NCBI GenBank assembly: GCA_023410715.1
Contig: JAEYPN010000026.1
Location: forward strand, 117,776 to 181,775
DNA: 64,000 bases
From: Bacillota bacterium
GTDB lineage: Bacteria > Bacillota_I > Bacilli_A > Izemoplasmatales > UBA1188
Reading direction: 5' to 3'
Numbering within the stretch: the stretch's first letter is position 1; each line of letters starts with the position of its first letter. The notes below the pieces were generated by a model. That model was given only the letters and a program-made list of their open reading frames with translations. It had not been told where the DNA came from and searched no databases. The position numbers and the translations under genes were made by a program. Shown here piece by piece: positions 34,619 through 42,869 of the stretch.

Positions 34619-36799
34619 ATGAGTGAAAAACATGTTTTTTCATATGATTTTTGTGGTAGAAAATTAGTTATCGAAAGTGGAGAACTTGCCAAGCAAGCAC
34701 AAGGTGCTGCGCTTGTAAGATATGATGACACAGCTGTATTGTCTGTAACGTGCGTTGGGAAACAACCAACAACCCAAGATTTCTTCCCTTTAATGGTCAT
34801 TTACCAAGAAAAATTGTATGCTGCCGGAAAAATTCCCGGGGGATTTTTAAGAAGGGAAGGTCGCCCTTCAGAACACGAAACATTAACTAGTCGTGTAATT
34901 GATAGACCTATTAGACCTTTATTTGATGAGGGTTTTAGAAATGAAGTACAAATCGTTAATACAGTTTTAAGTGCTAATCCTGATAATTCACCAGAAATGA
35001 TGTCTTTATTTGGCTCAAGCCTTGTATTAGGACTTGGTGGTGTACCATTCAATGGCCCAGTTGCTGGAGTTGTTGTTGCCCGTATTAATGGTGAATTTAT
35101 TTGTAATCCAACAGTTGAACAACTTGCTAATTCAGATATTGATTTAACAGTTGCTGGAACAATTGATGCGATTAATATGGTGGAAGCTGGCTCTAAAGAA
35201 GTTAGCGAAGATGATATGCTTGATGCCATCATGTTCGGTCATGAACAAATTAAGGTTCTTTGCCAAATTCAAAATGATATTATTAAAGAAATTGGTAAAG
35301 AAAAAATGGTTATTGAATTAAAGACAATTAACGAAGACGTTAGAAATTTTGTTACTCCTTTAGCTAAAGAAAGAATTGAAAAAGCAGTCTTTACTAAAGA
35401 TAAACTTGAACGTCAAGCAAAAATAGATGCTGTTGTTACTGAAATAGCTGATTTAGTTAAAGAAAAATATCATAACCAAGGTTTAGATAAAGAAGAAGTA
35501 GAACTAATGGTTAAAGATGCAAAAGCTGTAATGGAAGAATTTGAAGTTAATGAAGTTAGACGCTTAATTACTGAAGATAAGATTCGTCCTGATGGCCGTA
35601 AAATTGATGAAATAAGACCACTTAATTCTCAAATTGATATTTTAGTTAGAACTCATGGTTCAGCTTTATTTACAAGAGGACAAACCCAAGCCCTTGCAAT
35701 TACTACTTTAGGTGCTTTAGGTGAATCACAAATAATTGATGGTATTAATGTTGAAGATGAAAAACGCTTCATGTTACACTATAATTTTCCTTCGTTCTCA
35801 GTAGGAGAAACTGGTCGTTATGGTTCACCAGGAAGAAGAGAAATTGGTCATGGCGCATTAGGCGAAAGAGCATTACTTCAAGTATTACCATCAGAAGATG
35901 AATTTCCATATACAATCCGTGTTGTATCAGAAATTTTAGAATCAAATGGTTCTTCATCACAAGCAACAATTTGTGCTGGGACAATGAGCTTAATGGCTGC
36001 AGGTGTACCAATTAAAGCGCCAGTTGCTGGTATTGCGATGGGTCTTGTTAAGAATGGCAAAAACTATACAGTTTTAACAGACATTCAAGGCTTAGAAGAT
36101 CACTTTGGCGATATGGACTTTAAAGTTGCTGGAACTAAGAATGGTATCACAGCTTTACAAATGGATATTAAGATAGATGGATTATCAAAAAACATTTTAC
36201 AAGAAGCTTTAGCACAAGCTAAAAAAGGCCGTTTAGAGATTCTTGCAAATATGCTTGCAACTATTCCAGAACCACGTAAGGATGTTTCAAGTTACGCTCC
36301 AAAAGTAAAACTTATGAGAATTAATCCTGATAAGATTAGAGACGTTATTGGTTCAGGTGGAAAGACTATTACTGCAATTATCGAAGAATGTAACAATGTT
36401 AAGATTGATATCGAACAAGATGGACGCGTTACCATTATGCATGAAGATAAGTTCTTTATTGATAAAGCCATTAAGTTAATTGAAAATCTTGTTCGTGAAG
36501 CTAAAGTAGGCGACGAATTTTTAGGTAAAGTAGTAAGAATTGAAAAATTTGGCTGCTTTGTTGAAATTTGGGAAGGCCAAGAAGGCTTATGCCATATATC
36601 TCAACTAGATTATAAACGTGTTGAAAAGGTTGAAGATTTAGTTAAGATTGGTGATTATATCAATGTTAAGGTTATTGGTGTTGATGAAAAGGGTCGTGTT
36701 GACTTATCAAGAAAAGTATTACTTCCAAAGCCTAAAAAAGATGTAAGAGAAGAAACTAAAGAAGAAGTAAAGACTGAAGAAGAGTCAAAAGATAATTAA
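34619..36799 (+). CDS. pnp: Polyribonucleotide nucleotidyltransferase (PNPase)
   Basis: The 726-residue enzyme degrades RNA 3' to 5' by phosphorolysis. It has two RNase PH-like domains (about 1-220 and 325-550), an alpha-helical linker, a KH domain with 'IGSGGKTITAIIEECN' near 580 and an S1 domain (about 622-695, 'GDEFLGKVVRIEKFGCFVEI'). Conserved core motifs are 'FLRREGRPSEHETLTSRVID' near 80-97 and 'TRGQTQALAITTLG'. It has the normal length and ends in an acidic/Lys tail. The GAGG ribosome site is 6-7 bases before the ATG. Confidence 0.98.
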   Translation: MSEKHVFSYDFCGRKLVIESGELAKQAQGAALVRYDDTAVLSVTCVGKQPTTQDFFPLMVIYQEKLYAAGKIPGGFLRREGRPSEHETLTSRVIDRPIRPLFDEGFRNEVQIVNTVLSANPDNSPEMMSLFGSSLVLGLGGVPFNGPVAGVVVARINGEFICNPTVEQLANSDIDLTVAGTIDAINMVEAGSKEVSEDDMLDAIMFGHEQIKVLCQIQNDIIKEIGKEKMVIELKTINEDVRNFVTPLAKERIEKAVFTKDKLERQAKIDAVVTEIADLVKEKYHNQGLDKEEVELMVKDAKAVMEEFEVNEVRRLITEDKIRPDGRKIDEIRPLNSQIDILVRTHGSALFTRGQTQALAITTLGALGESQIIDGINVEDEKRFMLHYNFPSFSVGETGRYGSPGRREIGHGALGERALLQVLPSEDEFPYTIRVVSEILESNGSSSQATICAGTMSLMAAGVPIKAPVAGIAMGLVKNGKNYTVLTDIQGLEDHFGDMDFKVAGTKNGITALQMDIKIDGLSKNILQEALAQAKKGRLEILANMLATIPEPRKDVSSYAPKVKLMRINPDKIRDVIGSGGKTITAIIEECNNVKIDIEQDGRVTIMHEDKFFIDKAIKLIENLVREAKVGDEFLGKVVRIEKFGCFVEIWEGQEGLCHISQLDYKRVEKVEDLVKIGDYINVKVIGVDEKGRVDLSRKVLLPKPKKDVREETKEEVKTEEESKDN

Positions 36800-36814
36800 A
36801 TAAATAAAAATTAT

Positions 36815-36858
36815 TGGGAATAATACCTATACTTACTAGATGTTGTTCCCATTTTTTT
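36815..36858 (+). terminator. Rho-independent terminator after pnp
   Basis: TGGGAATAATA (36815-36825) pairs with TGTTGTTCCCA (36841-36851), two G-U pairs, followed by seven Ts. Confidence 0.85.
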
Positions 36859-36905
36859 ATGTAAATGTATTTTTCTTTCTAATATATAAAAAAATAAAAA
36901 AACAT

Positions 36906-36934
36906 TTGACATGTAGTAAAATAACGGGTATACT
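36906..36934 (+). promoter_or_regulatory. Promoter of pyrR-pyrP
   Basis: Near-consensus: TTGACA, 17-base spacer, TATACT. The transcript start would fall near 36941, about 130 bases before pyrR, leaving room for an attenuator. Confidence 0.85.
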
Positions 36935-36947
36935 TATATGGAATGAA

Positions 36948-37048
36948 ATCTTTAAATCAGTACGAGATACTGGTAAGATGCAGATAAACTTATAATTATA
37001 CTATATTAGATATGATTAGTTTGCACTCTTACAAGTGCAAACTTTTTT
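36948..37048 (+). promoter_or_regulatory. PyrR-type transcription attenuator
   Basis: The leader first offers a hairpin ATCTT-CAGTA-(CGAGA)-TACTG-AAGAT (36948-36979), resembling the PyrR-binding anti-antiterminator with its GNGA-type loop. It ends in a perfect 10-bp terminator AGTTTGCACT/AGTGCAAACT (37018-37043) followed by six Ts. Between them AAACT (36986-36990) can pair with AGTTT at the terminator's 5' arm as an antiterminator. In known systems UMP-bound PyrR favours the terminator. The loop here is five bases where the usual one is six, so the assignment rests on position before pyrR and on the terminator. Confidence 0.72.
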
Positions 37049-37070
37049 AATTTTAAAGGAGGAATATTGT

Positions 37071-37610
37071 ATGAAAGAAAAAGCAGTATTAATGGAGAAA
37101 GAAATGATTTATCGTTCAATAGCGAGAATTGCACATGAAATAATTGAACAATGTAATGGGGTTGAGAATGTTGTTTTAGTTGGAATTATTACAAGAGGAG
37201 TACCAATGGCATCAATTATCCAAGAATATATATATAAGTTCGAAGGTAAGAAGCCTTTGATTGGTAAATTAGATATTTCCTTATATCGTGATGATCTATC
37301 AGAAATTAGTGAAATGCCTAAAATAAATAAAACAGAGATTGATTTTTCTGTAAAAGATAAAGATGTCATATTATGCGATGATGTTATATATACGGGACGT
37401 ACCGCTAGAGCAGCAATAGAAGCAATTCTTAAATTTGGGCGCCCTAAAACAATTAAGCTTGCTGTATTAGTAGATAGGGGTCATCGTGAGTTACCAATAA
37501 AAGCTGATTTTGTTGGTAAAAACATACCAACATCAAATGCTGAAATAGTCGATGTTAAATTTGATTGTACTGATAAAGAAACCGTTGTTAAACTATTATC
37601 TAGAGAGTAA
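37071..37610 (+). CDS. pyrR: PyrR bifunctional pyr operon attenuator / uracil phosphoribosyltransferase
   Basis: The 179-residue protein binds pyr mRNA and regulates transcription by attenuation; it also has weak uracil phosphoribosyltransferase activity. Landmarks are 'LVGIITRGVPMA', 'GKLDISLYRDDL', the PRPP loop 'VILCDDVIYTGRTARAA' near residue 100-116, and 'LVDRGHRELPIKADFVGKNI'. ATG 37071 is chosen because AAAGGAGG lies 8 bases upstream; an in-frame GTG at 37035 sits inside the terminator hairpin and is not credible. It is co-transcribed with the uracil permease, as in Bacillus. Confidence 0.96.
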   Translation: MKEKAVLMEKEMIYRSIARIAHEIIEQCNGVENVVLVGIITRGVPMASIIQEYIYKFEGKKPLIGKLDISLYRDDLSEISEMPKINKTEIDFSVKDKDVILCDDVIYTGRTARAAIEAILKFGRPKTIKLAVLVDRGHRELPIKADFVGKNIPTSNAEIVDVKFDCTDKETVVKLLSRE

Positions 37611-37667
37611 TTATTGATTGCTTTGTGTTAAAAACACTAACAATAAAATTCGTATTAGGAGGAAAAT

Positions 37668-39068
37668 ATGAAAAATGATTTACATAAGGTAGGATATCTG
37701 CCAGAGGAAAAACCAACATTTTGGAAACTAATGCTATATGCTTTACAACAAGTAATAGTAATGTTCCCAGCAACTGTAACTGTAGCATTAATAACGGGAT
37801 TTCATGTTTCAACAACAATTTTTGCAAGTGGACTAGCCACTCTTTGTTTTATTTTAATTACAAAGAAAAAAATCCCCCTTTATTATGGTTCTAGTTTTGC
37901 TTATTTAACAGCAATATCTAGTATGAGTGCAGCACAAGGATTTGAAAAAATTAATGGTATTTTACCAACAGAAGCGATTCAATATGCACAATTTGGTATT
38001 ATTATGTCAGGTATCGTGTCTATTATTGCTGGTATTATTGTGAGATTTTGTGGTACAAAAGCAGTTGAAAAAATTTTGCCACCAACGATTACTGGACCTG
38101 TCGCAATGATAATAGGTATTACGCTTGCTGGAAATGCTTTAGGCGATGCCATTCCTAATGTAACATTGCAAACTCCTACAACTATTTTATGGACAATTGT
38201 AGCACTTGTAACATTAATTTCAACTGTAGTTTATACGAAGTACTTAAAAGGACTTTTAGGTCAACTTCCTTTACTTTTTGGGGCATTAACCGGTTGCTTT
38301 GTTGCGTTATTAATTTTAGCTTTTTCTCATGGAGATATTAGCTTATTTAGGGTAATGCCTGAAGAATCATTAAAAGCATCACTTTGGAAACTAGGTAATG
38401 GTTCATTATTTGCTGTTCCATCTTTCTCCTTACCAAAAGTATCATGGGTAGCAGTTGCAGCGATTATGCCAATCGCCATTGCCACAATTCCTGAATCTAC
38501 TGCTCATATGTATCAATTAGATATTTATGTAAAAAATGTTGCCAAAAATAAAGGGGCCAAAATGAAATATAATCTTGTTGATATGTTAGACAAAAACTTG
38601 ATTGGTGATGGTATCTGCGATATGATTTCTGGAATGGTTGGTGGACCAGCTGGAACAAATTATGGTGAGAATATTAGTACAATGGCGATCACAAAAGTAT
38701 TTAGTGTACCAGTTTTAATTGTTTCAGCAATTATTGCAATGGTTATTTCATTCTTTACTCCCCTTATTCAAGTAATATATGGTATTCCTCTAGCTGTTAT
38801 TGGCGGACTTGAAATATATCTATTTGGGGCAATTGCCGCTCAAGGGATTGCCATTATGATTGACAAAAAAGTTGATATGTTTTCATCAAAAAATATAGCT
38901 GTTATTGCATCAATTATTATTATTGGTGTTGGTGGACAATATGCTTTTAATGGTAATATTCCTTTATTTGGTATCCAGGTTCCTTGTATTGCTGGAGCAG
39001 CAATCTTTGGAATTATCCTTAATTTGATTTTAAGTATCGGCGACAAAAAAACATTAGAAGAAAAATAA
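37668..39068 (+). CDS. pyrP: Uracil permease (NCS2 family)
   Basis: The 466-residue, multi-span membrane symporter has NCS2 signatures: 'LYALQQVIVMFPATVTVALI', 'PLYYGSSFAYLTAI', 'GTKAVEKILPPTITGPVAMIIG', 'AIATIPESTAHMYQLD' carrying the key Glu, and 'GDGICDMISGMVGGPAGTNYGENI'. The signature fits uracil transport rather than purines. It follows pyrR by 57 bases with AGGAGG before the ATG, and is closed by a strong terminator. Regulation is through the pyrR attenuator. Confidence 0.94.
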   Translation: MKNDLHKVGYLPEEKPTFWKLMLYALQQVIVMFPATVTVALITGFHVSTTIFASGLATLCFILITKKKIPLYYGSSFAYLTAISSMSAAQGFEKINGILPTEAIQYAQFGIIMSGIVSIIAGIIVRFCGTKAVEKILPPTITGPVAMIIGITLAGNALGDAIPNVTLQTPTTILWTIVALVTLISTVVYTKYLKGLLGQLPLLFGALTGCFVALLILAFSHGDISLFRVMPEESLKASLWKLGNGSLFAVPSFSLPKVSWVAVAAIMPIAIATIPESTAHMYQLDIYVKNVAKNKGAKMKYNLVDMLDKNLIGDGICDMISGMVGGPAGTNYGENISTMAITKVFSVPVLIVSAIIAMVISFFTPLIQVIYGIPLAVIGGLEIYLFGAIAAQGIAIMIDKKVDMFSSKNIAVIASIIIIGVGGQYAFNGNIPLFGIQVPCIAGAAIFGIILNLILSIGDKKTLEEK

Positions 39069-39082
39069 AGGATATTAATAAT

Positions 39083-39125
39083 AAAAAGGAACTTTGATTA
39101 GTTTATCAAATCAGAGTTCCTTTTT
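39083..39125 (+). terminator. Rho-independent terminator after pyrP
   Basis: AAAAAGGAACTTTGATTAG and CAAATCAGAGTTCCTTTTT form a long stem of about 18 bp, with a T-rich end. Confidence 0.9.
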
Positions 39126-39225
39126 ATATTTATAATAAGTAAGAATCATTTGTTATTTTAGATTTTAATCTATAAAAAATGGAAATCGTTTTCAATAAAT
39201 CTATGCTTTTCTTTATGAAAATATA

Positions 39226-39234
39226 TGATATAAT
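39226..39234 (+). promoter_or_regulatory. Extended -10 promoter of the guanine-riboswitch operon
   Basis: TGATATAAT is a TGn extended -10 with consensus TATAAT; the -35 region is poor. It lies about 24 bases before the riboswitch aptamer. Confidence 0.65.
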
Positions 39235-39257
39235 CTATTTGTAATTAAATAAAGTAA

Positions 39258-39321
39258 CCAATATAGGCCTTCATTAAATGGCGAAGGCGTTTCTACCGTG
39301 TTGCCTAAACACGACTATTGG
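39258..39321 (+). ncRNA. Purine (guanine-class) riboswitch aptamer
   Basis: P1 is CCAATA/TATTGG. P2 is GCCTTC/GAAGGC with L2 ending ATGG. J2/3 is the conserved GTTTCTACC, P3 is CGTGT/ACACG, and the L3 loop contains GCCTAA, whose CC can kiss the L2 GG. The specificity base (position 74 in xpt numbering) lies in GACTAT and is C, so guanine or hypoxanthine is expected rather than adenine. J1/2 reads TAGG instead of the usual TAAT, with P2 closed by G-C. Confidence 0.93.
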
Positions 39322-39394
39322 AAATCTATAAAATTGTACGATTTTCGTGCATCATTTTTAGTTTTTCGATAGCCATTGGTTATCGATTTTTTTT
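39315..39394 (+). promoter_or_regulatory. Riboswitch expression platform: antiterminator and terminator
   Basis: Terminator: TCGATAGCC (39366-39374) with GGTTATCGA (39378-39386), then eight Ts. Antiterminator: CTATTGGAAA (39315-39324, overlapping the P1 3' strand) pairs with TTTTCGATAG (39363-39372, overlapping the terminator 5' strand) in 10 pairs with two G-U. Ligand-stabilised P1 therefore frees the terminator, a genetic OFF switch. Confidence 0.85.
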
Positions 39395-39410
39395 ATTTTT
39401 AGGAGCAAAC

Positions 39411-39977
39411 ATGAAAAAATTAGAAGAGAGAATTATTAAAGAAGGAAAAATAATAAATAGTGATATCTTAAATGTTACAAGTTTTTTAAATCACCAAATA
39501 GATACAAATCTTCTTAAAGAGATGTCTGCTGAAGTGAAAAAAATATTTAAAGAGAGTGTAACTAAAGTCTTAACAATAGAAGCATCAGGAATTCCTTTTG
39601 CATGTGCTATAGCAATGGAATTTAACGTTCCACTTGTTGTTGCCAAAAAAGGTAAATCACTTAACTTGTCAAATAATTTAGTAGTTACTAAAGTTTATTC
39701 TTATACCCATAAGGTAGAGAATGAAATTTATCTTAATAGTGATTTTATTAAGAAAGGTGATAATGTTTTGATTGCTGATGATTTTTTAGCAAGTGGTGAA
39801 GCATTAAATGGTTTAATAGATATTGTCTTAAAATGTCAAGCAACTATTGTAGGGTGTGTAGTAGAAATTGAGAAAGAATACCAAAATGGTGGCAATGAAC
39901 TTAGAAAGAAAGGTTATAAAGTTATTTCTTTGGCTAGTATTAAAGAAATGACTAATAATAAAATAATATTTAACTAA
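39411..39977 (+). CDS. xpt: Xanthine phosphoribosyltransferase
   Basis: The 188-residue enzyme converts xanthine (and weakly guanine) with PRPP to the nucleotide. It matches the Xpt pattern 'LEERIIKEGKII', 'ILNVTSFLNHQID', 'VLTIEASGIPFACAIA', 'VVAKKG' and the PRPP loop 'VLIADDFLASGEAL' near residue 122-135. The ATG at 39411 follows 'AGGAG' directly after the riboswitch terminator; upstream in-frame sequence is riboswitch RNA, not coding. It is the first gene of a purine-salvage operon that runs to about 46598. Confidence 0.94.
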   Translation: MKKLEERIIKEGKIINSDILNVTSFLNHQIDTNLLKEMSAEVKKIFKESVTKVLTIEASGIPFACAIAMEFNVPLVVAKKGKSLNLSNNLVVTKVYSYTHKVENEIYLNSDFIKKGDNVLIADDFLASGEALNGLIDIVLKCQATIVGCVVEIEKEYQNGGNELRKKGYKVISLASIKEMTNNKIIFN

Positions 39978-39992
39978 ATAATGGAGAGAAGA

Positions 39993-41219
39993 ATGAAAAA
40001 AGTAATTAAAGTATTAACTGCTATGGTCTTAATGTTTGTATTATGTTTATCAATGTCAGCTTGTAGTAAAGAAACTACAACAACATCTTTAGAACCAATT
40101 AAAAAAGAGAATATTAAAATTGGATTAATTTGCCTTCATGATGAAAGTTCAACATATGATAAAAACTTTATTGATTCAATGTATCGTGCTTTAGAAGAAC
40201 TAGGTATAAAAAAAAGCCAACTAGAATTAGCAACTGGTATTGGTGAAGATGATGGCTGTTATGAAAAAGCTATTGAGCTTGCACAAACATGTGATATTGT
40301 TTTTGCTGATTCATTTGGTCATGAAGATTTTATGATTAAAGCAGCTAAAGAAAACAAAAACGTATATTTTTGTCATTCAACTGGAACAAAAGCACACACT
40401 GCTAATTTAGATAATTACTTCAATGCTTTTGCTTCAATTTATCAAGGACGTTATCTTGCAGGAATTGCTGCTGGTATGAAATTGAATGAAATGATTGCTA
40501 ACAATCAAATTACAGCTGAGGAAGCAATTATTGGTTATGTTGGAGCATTTCCATATGCTGAAGTTATTTCTGGATATACAGCTTTTTATCTAGGAGCTAA
40601 AAGCGTTTGTGAAACAGCAACTATGAAAGTTAGATATACATCAGATTGGTACAATTATGATAAAGAAAAATCAGCAGCTGAAGCTTTAATTAAAACTGAT
40701 AAATGCGTTTTAATTAGTCAACATGCTGACTCATATGGCGCTCCTGAAGCATGTGAAAGTTTAAATGTACCAAACGTTACTTATAATGGAACGACAGTGA
40801 ATAAATGTCCAAATACTTACGTTATTTCTAGTAAAATTGATTGGACCCCATACTATGTAACAATGATTAGCGCGCGAATTAATGGTAATGCTGTTAAAGA
40901 AAAAGATTATTCAGGTAATATTGCAACAGGTTCTGTTAAACTTGATGCTGTTGGTACAGCTGCTGCAGAAGGAACACAGGCTGCAATTGATGCTGCAATT
41001 TTAAAACTTAATGCTGGAACATTACATGTATTTGATACTTCAAAATTTACTGTAAATGGTGTAACATTAACATCATATCTTGCTGATGTTGATGATTTAG
41101 GTGACTTTCAAGGTGAAACAGAAGTAATCATGAATGGTTATTTTCATGAATCAGAATATCGCTCAGCTCCATATTTTGATTTAATAATTGATGGTATTAC
41201 GGAATTAAACAAAAAATAA
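39993..41219 (+). CDS. BMP/PnrA-family nucleoside-binding lipoprotein
   Basis: The 408-residue lipoprotein (lipobox 'SMSAC') of the BMP family binds purine nucleosides for ABC import. Landmarks are 'IKIGLICLHDESSTYDKNFI', 'CDIVFADSFGHEDFMIKAAKE', 'VYFCHSTGTKA', 'QGRYLAGIAAGMKLNEM', 'IGYVGAFPYAEVISGYTAF' and 'LISQHADSYGAPEACE'. ATG 39993 has GGAG upstream and starts a proper signal peptide; the ATG 12 bases earlier would put four extra residues before it. It sits under the guanine riboswitch with xpt and the matching ATPase and permeases, so guanosine-type nucleosides are the likely cargo. Confidence 0.92.
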   Translation: MKKVIKVLTAMVLMFVLCLSMSACSKETTTTSLEPIKKENIKIGLICLHDESSTYDKNFIDSMYRALEELGIKKSQLELATGIGEDDGCYEKAIELAQTCDIVFADSFGHEDFMIKAAKENKNVYFCHSTGTKAHTANLDNYFNAFASIYQGRYLAGIAAGMKLNEMIANNQITAEEAIIGYVGAFPYAEVISGYTAFYLGAKSVCETATMKVRYTSDWYNYDKEKSAAEALIKTDKCVLISQHADSYGAPEACESLNVPNVTYNGTTVNKCPNTYVISSKIDWTPYYVTMISARINGNAVKEKDYSGNIATGSVKLDAVGTAAAEGTQAAIDAAILKLNAGTLHVFDTSKFTVNGVTLTSYLADVDDLGDFQGETEVIMNGYFHESEYRSAPYFDLIIDGITELNKK

Positions 41220-41240
41220 GGCAGATAATCTTTCTGCCTT
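41218..41240 (+). other. Intercistronic hairpin after the BMP lipoprotein gene
   Basis: AAGGCAGA pairs with TCTGCCTT over a 7-base loop and begins in the stop codon. Only short T runs follow, so partial termination or mRNA stabilisation is more likely than a full stop, because ATPase and permease genes follow without an obvious new promoter. Confidence 0.55.
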
Positions 41241-41277
41241 TCTGGTTTATATAACATCTTAGTTTTGTGAGGTATAT

Positions 41278-42858
41278 ATGGAAAAAAAAGAAATAAAACT
41301 AGAATTAAGAAATATTTCCAAGCATTTTAAAGGGATTTATGCTAATAAAAACGTTAATATTAACTTATATAAAGGAGAAATCTTATCTATTCTAGGTGAA
41401 AATGGTTCTGGTAAAACAACACTCATGAATGTTCTTGCTGGTATTTATACACCTGATGAGGGTGAAATATATATTGATTCTAAGTTATCTTTACTCCATT
41501 CACCAAAGGATGCATATTCATATGGTATTGGTATGGTTCATCAACACTTTAAGCTTGTTGAAGTTTTTACTGCTTTGGAAAATATCATTTTAGGTTTAAA
41601 TGATAAAATTTCTCTTAAAGAAGCATCTGAAAAAGTGTTAAACATTGCTTCAAAATATGGCTTCAAAATTGATTTAAAGAAAAAGGTTCATAGTATGTCA
41701 GTTTCAGAGAAGCAAACAGTTGAAATAATTAAAGTCTTGTATCGTAATGTTGATATTTTGATTTTAGATGAACCAACGGCTGTTCTTACACCGCAAGAAA
41801 TTGAAATGCTTTTTAATATTATTAGAAAAATGCGTGATGATAATAAATCTATTATTATAATCACACATAAGTTAAACGAAGTCTTATCTATTTCAGATCG
41901 TGTATCTGTTTTAAGAAAAGGCGAATATATAGGAACTTTAGAAACAAAGAATACATCAGAACGTGAACTAACAAATTATATGGTTGGGAATAAAGTTGAC
42001 TCTAATTTAGAAAAGTTAAAGATAAAAGCTTCTGCCCCTATTTTGGAGATTAGAGATTTAAATGTTTTAAAAGATGACGGATCAAAAGCAATTAAGAATT
42101 TAAATTTCTTTTTACGGGGAGGGCAGATTTTAGGAGTAGCTGGAATTGCTGGATGTGGTCAAAAAGAGCTATGTGAAGCAATTGTTGGCATGCGTAACTA
42201 TAATGGATCAATAACTCATTATGGTAAATCTATTACTGGATTTAGTAAGGAGAAAGTTTACGAATTAGGTATTAGGATGAGCTTTATTCCAGAAGATCGA
42301 CTCGGCCTTGGATTAGCTCCAAATCTATCAATTGTTGACAATTTACTTTTGAAAAACTACAAAAATTCTAAAGGGATTTTTCTGGATCGAAAAAATGCAC
42401 GTAATGATGCAGAGGAGTTAATAAAGCGTTATAACATTAAACTTCAATCACTAGACGCACCAGTAAAAAATTTAAGTGGTGGTAATATTCAAAAGATTCT
42501 TTTGGGAAGAGAAATTGGCAGTAACCCTAATGTTATCATTACCGCTTATCCTGTAAGAGGACTTGATGTTAATTCGTCTTATATGGTTTATGATCTTTTA
42601 AATCAAGAAAAAGCTAAGAACACCGCAATATTATTTGTTGGCGAGGACTTAGATGTCTTACTGGCTTTTTGTGATAAAATCATGGTTTTAAGTGATGGAG
42701 AAAGCATGGGAATTGTTCATACAAAAGATGTAACAAAAGAAGAAATAGGACTAATGATGTTGGGCCAAAAGAATTTAACAAAATTATATCCTGAAAAAAA
42801 TTATGGTTTTGCAGAAGATTCCCTTCTTGATAGTTTGAAACCAAATATATCTAAATAA
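41278..42858 (+). CDS. Nucleoside ABC transporter ATP-binding protein (double NBD)
   Basis: The 526-residue protein contains two nucleotide-binding domains, as in NupO-type nucleoside importers. NBD1 has Walker A 'GENGSGKTT' near residue 40, signature 'MSVSEKQTVEI' and Walker B 'ILILDEPTAVLTPQE'. NBD2 has a degenerate Walker A ('GIAGCGQKEL'), the signature 'LSGGNIQKILLGRE' and a degenerate Walker B region ('VIITAYPVRGLDV'), normal for this family where only one site is fully active. It pairs with the two permeases immediately downstream. Confidence 0.93.
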   Translation: MEKKEIKLELRNISKHFKGIYANKNVNINLYKGEILSILGENGSGKTTLMNVLAGIYTPDEGEIYIDSKLSLLHSPKDAYSYGIGMVHQHFKLVEVFTALENIILGLNDKISLKEASEKVLNIASKYGFKIDLKKKVHSMSVSEKQTVEIIKVLYRNVDILILDEPTAVLTPQEIEMLFNIIRKMRDDNKSIIIITHKLNEVLSISDRVSVLRKGEYIGTLETKNTSERELTNYMVGNKVDSNLEKLKIKASAPILEIRDLNVLKDDGSKAIKNLNFFLRGGQILGVAGIAGCGQKELCEAIVGMRNYNGSITHYGKSITGFSKEKVYELGIRMSFIPEDRLGLGLAPNLSIVDNLLLKNYKNSKGIFLDRKNARNDAEELIKRYNIKLQSLDAPVKNLSGGNIQKILLGREIGSNPNVIITAYPVRGLDVNSSYMVYDLLNQEKAKNTAILFVGEDLDVLLAFCDKIMVLSDGESMGIVHTKDVTKEEIGLMMLGQKNLTKLYPEKNYGFAEDSLLDSLKPNISK

Positions 42859-42869
42859 GAGGTAACAAA

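Noticed and set aside
37035..37070. GTG start for pyrR
   Set aside because: It lies within the attenuator terminator hairpin; AAAGGAGG precedes the ATG at 37071.
37611..37667. Second PyrR attenuator between pyrR and pyrP
   Set aside because: Only a weak GTGTT/AACAC hairpin is present, with no T-tract or binding loop.
39179..39195. cre-like palindrome TGGAAATCGTTTTCA upstream of xpt
   Set aside because: It is one base longer than the catabolite-response consensus and only partly symmetric; probably chance in AT-rich DNA.
39318..39410. Upstream in-frame extension of xpt
   Set aside because: These bases form the riboswitch P1 3' strand, antiterminator and terminator; the AGGAG site and ATG at 39411 give the family N-terminus.
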